Positions 60,288-64,000 of a stretch of 64,000 bases of DNA are shown here, one piece after another. Within the stretch, counting starts at the first letter, position 1. The number at the start of each line of letters is the position of its first letter. The translations under genes were made by a program, and so were the position numbers. This DNA is from Lactarius indigo (lineage: Eukaryota > Basidiomycota > Agaricomycetes > Russulales > Russulaceae): contig JAFKAC010000001.1 in the NCBI GenBank assembly GCA_025766275.1, positions 992,001 through 1,056,000 on the forward strand. Reading direction: 5' to 3'. Under the pieces are notes generated by a model, which was not told where the DNA came from, did no database searches, and saw only the letters and a program-made list of their open reading frames with translations.

Positions 60288-63200
60288 TTATATCGTTCGT
60301 CCAGCCCCCTTGGCGGTCGGGTATCGTTGGTAGAAGTCTTTGATGACGTCTGTAGCGTGGGTCATGTTCGTTGCGGGTTCCCACGTGTTATCGCTTGGTG
60401 GGAATCCCTTCCACTTTACTAGGTAGTGGAGTTTGCGCCCTCTTCCTCGTTCCTGGGCGTCTTCAATCTGCTCCACCTCATACTCCTCTTCTCCATCGAT
60501 AAGGTCCGGCGGGGGTCGGGTGTAGTTTGCGCCGTGCATCTCCGTTTCCTTGTATGGCGTCAGAAGGTTCGCATGGAATACTGGGTGTATTTTCCATGAT
60601 GCCGGAAGTTCCAGTTCGTATGAAACATCTGATAGAACCCTGACAATGTTAAAGGGTCCGTACCGCTTCGGGGCTAATTTGCTTGTGGGGTAGAAGGTAC
60701 GGAGATTGGTCCCCTCTAGCCATACCTGGTCCCCTTGCTGATAAGGTGTGAACCCTGTTTTTCCTCGTTGGGCCATAAGGTGTTGCGCGTGTTTGATACT
60801 ATCTTGTGCGTGTTGTCGGAGTATCTGCAATTCTTCCAATCTTTGATCCACCGCGGGGCTATGCGATGGTTTTGGTGTCCACACAGTTCGTGGTTCCCAC
60901 CCCATAATGAGAGAGAAGGGGGAGTGCTTGGTGGTGGCATTTCTCCAGGAATTATGAGCGAACTGTGCCATGGGTAGAAGTTCCGCCCAGTTATCTTGTT
61001 GCACGTTACACCAATGTCGCAGGTATTGTTCTAGCCATTGGTTTGTTCGTTCTGATTGACCGTCCGTTTGCGGGTGATACGCTGATGATACGTTTTGCTG
61101 TATCCCCAGCGTTTTGCACAGTTGTCGCATGAACATAGATGCGAATCTTGGATCTCGGTCGGATATGATCCTTCGGGGTAGGCCGTAATGGGGGTAGACA
61201 TGTCGGAGATAGAGTTTTGCCACGCCTTCCGACGTTATAGTTTCGTTACACGGTATGAATATTGCTGCTTTCGAGCAGTCATGGTCTGTGACGGTAAGGA
61301 TCGAGTCGAACCCTTTTGATATCGGGAGTTTGACTATGAAATCCATAGCTACCACTTCAAATGGTTCGGCTGATGGTTCGGTGGTAATGGGGAATAAGTG
61401 GGGCTTCTGTCGGTGATGATTGATTTTGTTGCTTTGGCATGTTGCACACCCCTTAACGTAGGCTTCCACGTCTTTGCGCATGTTGGGCCACCAGAAGTCG
61501 CGTCGTAGTAGCTCTAGAGTGTTTGCGATTCCTGGGTGTCCTGCGCTTGGGGTATCGTGGAAAAAGGTAATCACCCCCCGTTTAAGTTCGTTGTTTCCCA
61601 CAACAACAAGAGCATCGCCCTTCCACCACAGCCCATTGTGTTTTTTTAGGTTGTGGGGTTCGATCCACGGGAGGAGTGTCGCTTCGTCCATATTTTGTGC
61701 AATTTGAGTCCATATGTCCATGTCATGCATGGACGTTTGGGTGACTTTGAGAAATACGTCGTCCGGGAGTACGGTAACGTGATCGTTGTCACTGGTGCCG
61801 TCATCATAGTCAGGCCTTCTTGATAGGGAGTCTGCTTGTGTATTCTTGGTACCAGGGATATGTTTGAGTATGAAGTTATACTCCGATAGTTCTTGGAACT
61901 CTCGCGCTACTCGTCGACTGATTTTCCTGGGTTCTTTCCAGTATTGCAGGTTGGCGTGGTCTGTATGAATTGTTATTAAATGGGGGGATCCCACGAGGTA
62001 TGTTCGCCAAGTGCGTAATGCCTTAACGATTGCTAATAGCTCCCTATCGTAAATGTCGTAGTTGCGTTCGGCTTCTGATAGGGACTCGGAATAGAATGCG
62101 ACCGGATGCATTCTATTGTCTTCTCCCTTCTGGTTTAAGACGGCCCCTAGAGCATAACTTGAAGCGTCGACTTCGATTTCGAAGGGTTGGTCTAGCTTCG
62201 GGAATAGTAAAACCGGTTCCGAACTGATTCGTTCTTTGATGGTGTCGAAGGCTTTTTGTCTAGCTTCCGTCCATTCCCAGGGGATGTCTTTCTTCGTAAG
62301 GTCGTGGAGGGGCCTCGCAATTGTGGAGAATCCCCGTATAAACCGTCGGTAAAAATTGCAGAATCCTAAAAAGGCTCGTACTTCTTTAAGTGACGTCGGT
62401 GCCTTCCATTCTCGGACTCCCTGTACTTTGATTGGGTCCATTCGCAGTTGTCCGTGCCCGATGATTAGCCCCAGGTACTCCACTTCATAGACTTCAAATA
62501 CGCATTTCTCTGGTTTGATGTATAGGTCATGTTTGTCACAGAGGTCCAGGACTTGGTGTAACACCGTTCTGTGGTGGGTATGGTTGTCCGCGGTCGCGAT
62601 TAGGATATCGTCCATATAGACGATCACTTCTCCCGTCAACACCAACTCCCTGAAGATAGTGTCCATCATAGTTTGGAAGGTGCTTGGGGAGTTAGTGAGG
62701 CCAAAAAACATGACTCGCGGTTCGAATAATCCCTGATTCGTTTTGAACGCCGCCTTCCATTCATCCCCTTGTTTGATTCGAACGTTATTGTATCCCCATC
62801 GAATATCAAGTTTCGAATAAAGTCTTGCTTCTCGGATTTTGTCGATAAGTTCGGGGATTAGGGGGAGTGGATAGTGATTTTTTACGGTTAGTTCGTTGAG
62901 GCGGCGGTAGTCCTGTACCGGGCGTAGTTTCCCGTCCTTCTTTTTGATGAAAAAGAAGGGGGATGCGTAAGGGGACTTGGATGGTTGGATATACTTCTTT
63001 TCCAAGTGTTCAGTTACGAATTCCGTTAGCTTTTCGTTCTCCGGGATTGTGAGTGGGTATACTTTGCAATCCATTGTTTCAGGGGCGGTTGGGACTAGAT
63101 CGATGGCGTGATCCCATGGGCGTGAAGGGGGAAAGCGCTGAGACGCTTCTTCGCTGAAGACTTTCTGATGTCTCCGATATTCTTCCGGAACCATCTCTTC

Positions 63201-63821
63201 GAAGGTTTTCTGAGGTCTTTTGGCCGCTTCTTGCTGCGCCAGCTCCGATGCTGTTGTCGTCTTTCGCAGCCGGATTGAAGGTTCGTCCTCTCCTTGTAGT
63301 TGTTCCCAGGCTGATTCGTCCAGTTGATACGTCTCCAATGCCTTAATGGTTGCTTCAAGAGGCATGGCTTCGTCGGACAGATGCAGACTGGTGATGACCA
63401 CTGGTTGGAACTCTTCATCGAGTGTGGCGTCTCGCCAATGGAACTTGGGTTCGAAAGCCGTAAACCAGGGGTATCCTAGTATAACTTCGTCGTTTCCTAG
63501 ATCCGTGATAAGGAATCGAAGGTTTTGGGTCTTTCCTCCGGTCTTAACAGTGAGGTCGGTGAAAGATGTGATCTCTCCTCCTTGATTGTGGGTTCCGTCT
63601 ACGTTCCATATCTTGATGGAACGTTCGGTAGGTAGCCAGGCTATTTTGAGTCGCTTCAAGAGGTTTGCGCTGATGAAGTTGTCTGTTGCGCCTGAATCTA
63701 CCAAAACATTTCGTTCGGCCGTCGCGTGAGCAGATTTGAAAAGTACTGGAATTCGCATGGATCGAAATCTGCTATTGTACACGCTAAGTTTTAATGCTCT
63801 AGCCCAGGCCGCCGGGTTCAA
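60288..63821 (-). CDS. G2 pol: protease, RT, RNase H, integrase with chromodomain
   Basis: 1,177 codons, the same length as G1 pol and with the same motifs: DSGATDNF protease, YMDD RT, EIEVDASSYALGA RNase H, HHCC finger (CATCQ), integrase SDRDPRF and DGQSERTNQ, and chromodomain (YEVEQIEDA to VKWKGFPPSD). It starts at TTG 63821 in the -1 frame relative to gag, as in G1. No stops. Confidence 0.95.
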   Translation of the reverse strand: MNPAAWARALKLSVYNSRFRSMRIPVLFKSAHATAERNVLVDSGATDNFISANLLKRLKIAWLPTERSIKIWNVDGTHNQGGEITSFTDLTVKTGGKTQNLRFLITDLGNDEVILGYPWFTAFEPKFHWRDATLDEEFQPVVITSLHLSDEAMPLEATIKALETYQLDESAWEQLQGEDEPSIRLRKTTTASELAQQEAAKRPQKTFEEMVPEEYRRHQKVFSEEASQRFPPSRPWDHAIDLVPTAPETMDCKVYPLTIPENEKLTEFVTEHLEKKYIQPSKSPYASPFFFIKKKDGKLRPVQDYRRLNELTVKNHYPLPLIPELIDKIREARLYSKLDIRWGYNNVRIKQGDEWKAAFKTNQGLFEPRVMFFGLTNSPSTFQTMMDTIFRELVLTGEVIVYMDDILIATADNHTHHRTVLHQVLDLCDKHDLYIKPEKCVFEVYEVEYLGLIIGHGQLRMDPIKVQGVREWKAPTSLKEVRAFLGFCNFYRRFIRGFSTIARPLHDLTKKDIPWEWTEARQKAFDTIKERISSEPVLLFPKLDQPFEIEVDASSYALGAVLNQKGEDNRMHPVAFYSESLSEAERNYDIYDRELLAIVKALRTWRTYLVGSPHLITIHTDHANLQYWKEPRKISRRVAREFQELSEYNFILKHIPGTKNTQADSLSRRPDYDDGTSDNDHVTVLPDDVFLKVTQTSMHDMDIWTQIAQNMDEATLLPWIEPHNLKKHNGLWWKGDALVVVGNNELKRGVITFFHDTPSAGHPGIANTLELLRRDFWWPNMRKDVEAYVKGCATCQSNKINHHRQKPHLFPITTEPSAEPFEVVAMDFIVKLPISKGFDSILTVTDHDCSKAAIFIPCNETITSEGVAKLYLRHVYPHYGLPRRIISDRDPRFASMFMRQLCKTLGIQQNVSSAYHPQTDGQSERTNQWLEQYLRHWCNVQQDNWAELLPMAQFAHNSWRNATTKHSPFSLIMGWEPRTVWTPKPSHSPAVDQRLEELQILRQHAQDSIKHAQHLMAQRGKTGFTPYQQGDQVWLEGTNLRTFYPTSKLAPKRYGPFNIVRVLSDVSYELELPASWKIHPVFHANLLTPYKETEMHGANYTRPPPDLIDGEEEYEVEQIEDAQERGRGRKLHYLVKWKGFPPSDNTWEPATNMTHATDVIKDFYQRYPTAKGAGRTI

Positions 63822-64000
63822 GCGTTCAGAAAATCCTTCTTTTGTCCGAAGAGTTTATCCACCATTAGCTCTCGTACTTCGGGGGTCTGAGCGAATAGGG
63901 CAGCTACTTGGGCGTCGGCTTGTTCCTCGTTGGAAAGGGGACGTGATGCGGTCATAGAGATCGTGGCGGTGGTTGGAGTGGGGTCGTTCGTTCCTGCTGT
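63818..64000 (-). CDS. G2 gag, C-terminal end only
   Basis: The last 60 codons of gag (SRPLSNEEQADAQVAALF, then VDKLFGQKKDFLNA), ending in TGA at 63818-63820, where it overlaps pol. The zinc knuckle and upstream parts lie beyond the window. Confidence 0.8.
   Translation of the reverse strand, partial: TAGTNDPTPTTATISMTASRPLSNEEQADAQVAALFAQTPEVRELMVDKLFGQKKDFLNA

Larger units (their letters stand above)
58198..64000 (-). mobile_element. chromodomain Ty3/gypsy element G2 (5' part outside window)
   Basis: A minus-strand relative of G1 in the same order: 3' LTR 58198-58765, purine tract, third ORF 58800-60248, pol 60288-63821 and the end of gag. Unlike G1, its third ORF has no premature stop. 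Gag, primer-binding site and 5' LTR are mostly beyond the right edge. Confidence 0.95.

Overview
The window is a dense, nested graveyard of transposable elements from a fungus, most likely an agaricomycete basidiomycete. The evidence is many 47-67 nt introns, a KDZ (Kyakuja-Dileera-Zisupton) transposase with its cysteine cluster, a Tnp2/CACTA transposase, chromodomain Ty3/gypsy elements and a Tad-like LINE ORF1. No ordinary host gene is secure. The only candidate is a set of unrecognised spliced reading frames at about 30.57-31.75 kb.

Layout. 1-5461: Ty1/copia copy 1 (minus, cut by the window edge). 5771-8412: hAT transposon, broken at its 5' side where the next element begins. About 8413-25085: a roughly 16.7 kb KDZ element with inverted ends, two 38-bp palindromic arrays, internal 14-, 16- and 170-bp repeats, four cargo genes (two minus, two plus, diverging from 13.05-13.57 kb) and a nine-exon transposase gene. 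One intron of that gene has been invaded by an ORF1-only LINE. 25088-29935: a 21-bp minisatellite split by a complete two-gene PIF/Harbinger element (25640-29460). 30425-30545: a third, diverged KDZ-type terminus. 31746-35404: a CACTA transposase gene broken by two solo LTRs. 35406-58197: an old minus-strand gypsy element (called G3 here) carrying a complete plus-strand gypsy element (G1, 37048-44960), a solo LTR (46407-46955) and a complete copia element (47671-54505). From 58198 to the right edge: another gypsy element (G2) inserted in the G3 5' region.

Target-site duplications fix most of the insertions: CCCGG for G1, GTTGC for copia 2, TTGGG, TGAAG and TTGAC for the three solo LTRs, and 15 bp for the LINE. 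The two complete LTR elements are young: three LTR differences each, all six being CpG transitions. Nearly every premature stop in the window is TGA, often where a relative has an Arg codon starting CG. This fits cytosine methylation and deamination as the main inactivating force.

The most interesting unit is the KDZ element. Four tandem arrays of different period share the heptamer CTCGGAC/GTCCGAG, and the element encodes its own binuclear-zinc-cluster-like protein as well as uncharacterised cargo instead of the TET/JBP genes known from other KDZ elements.
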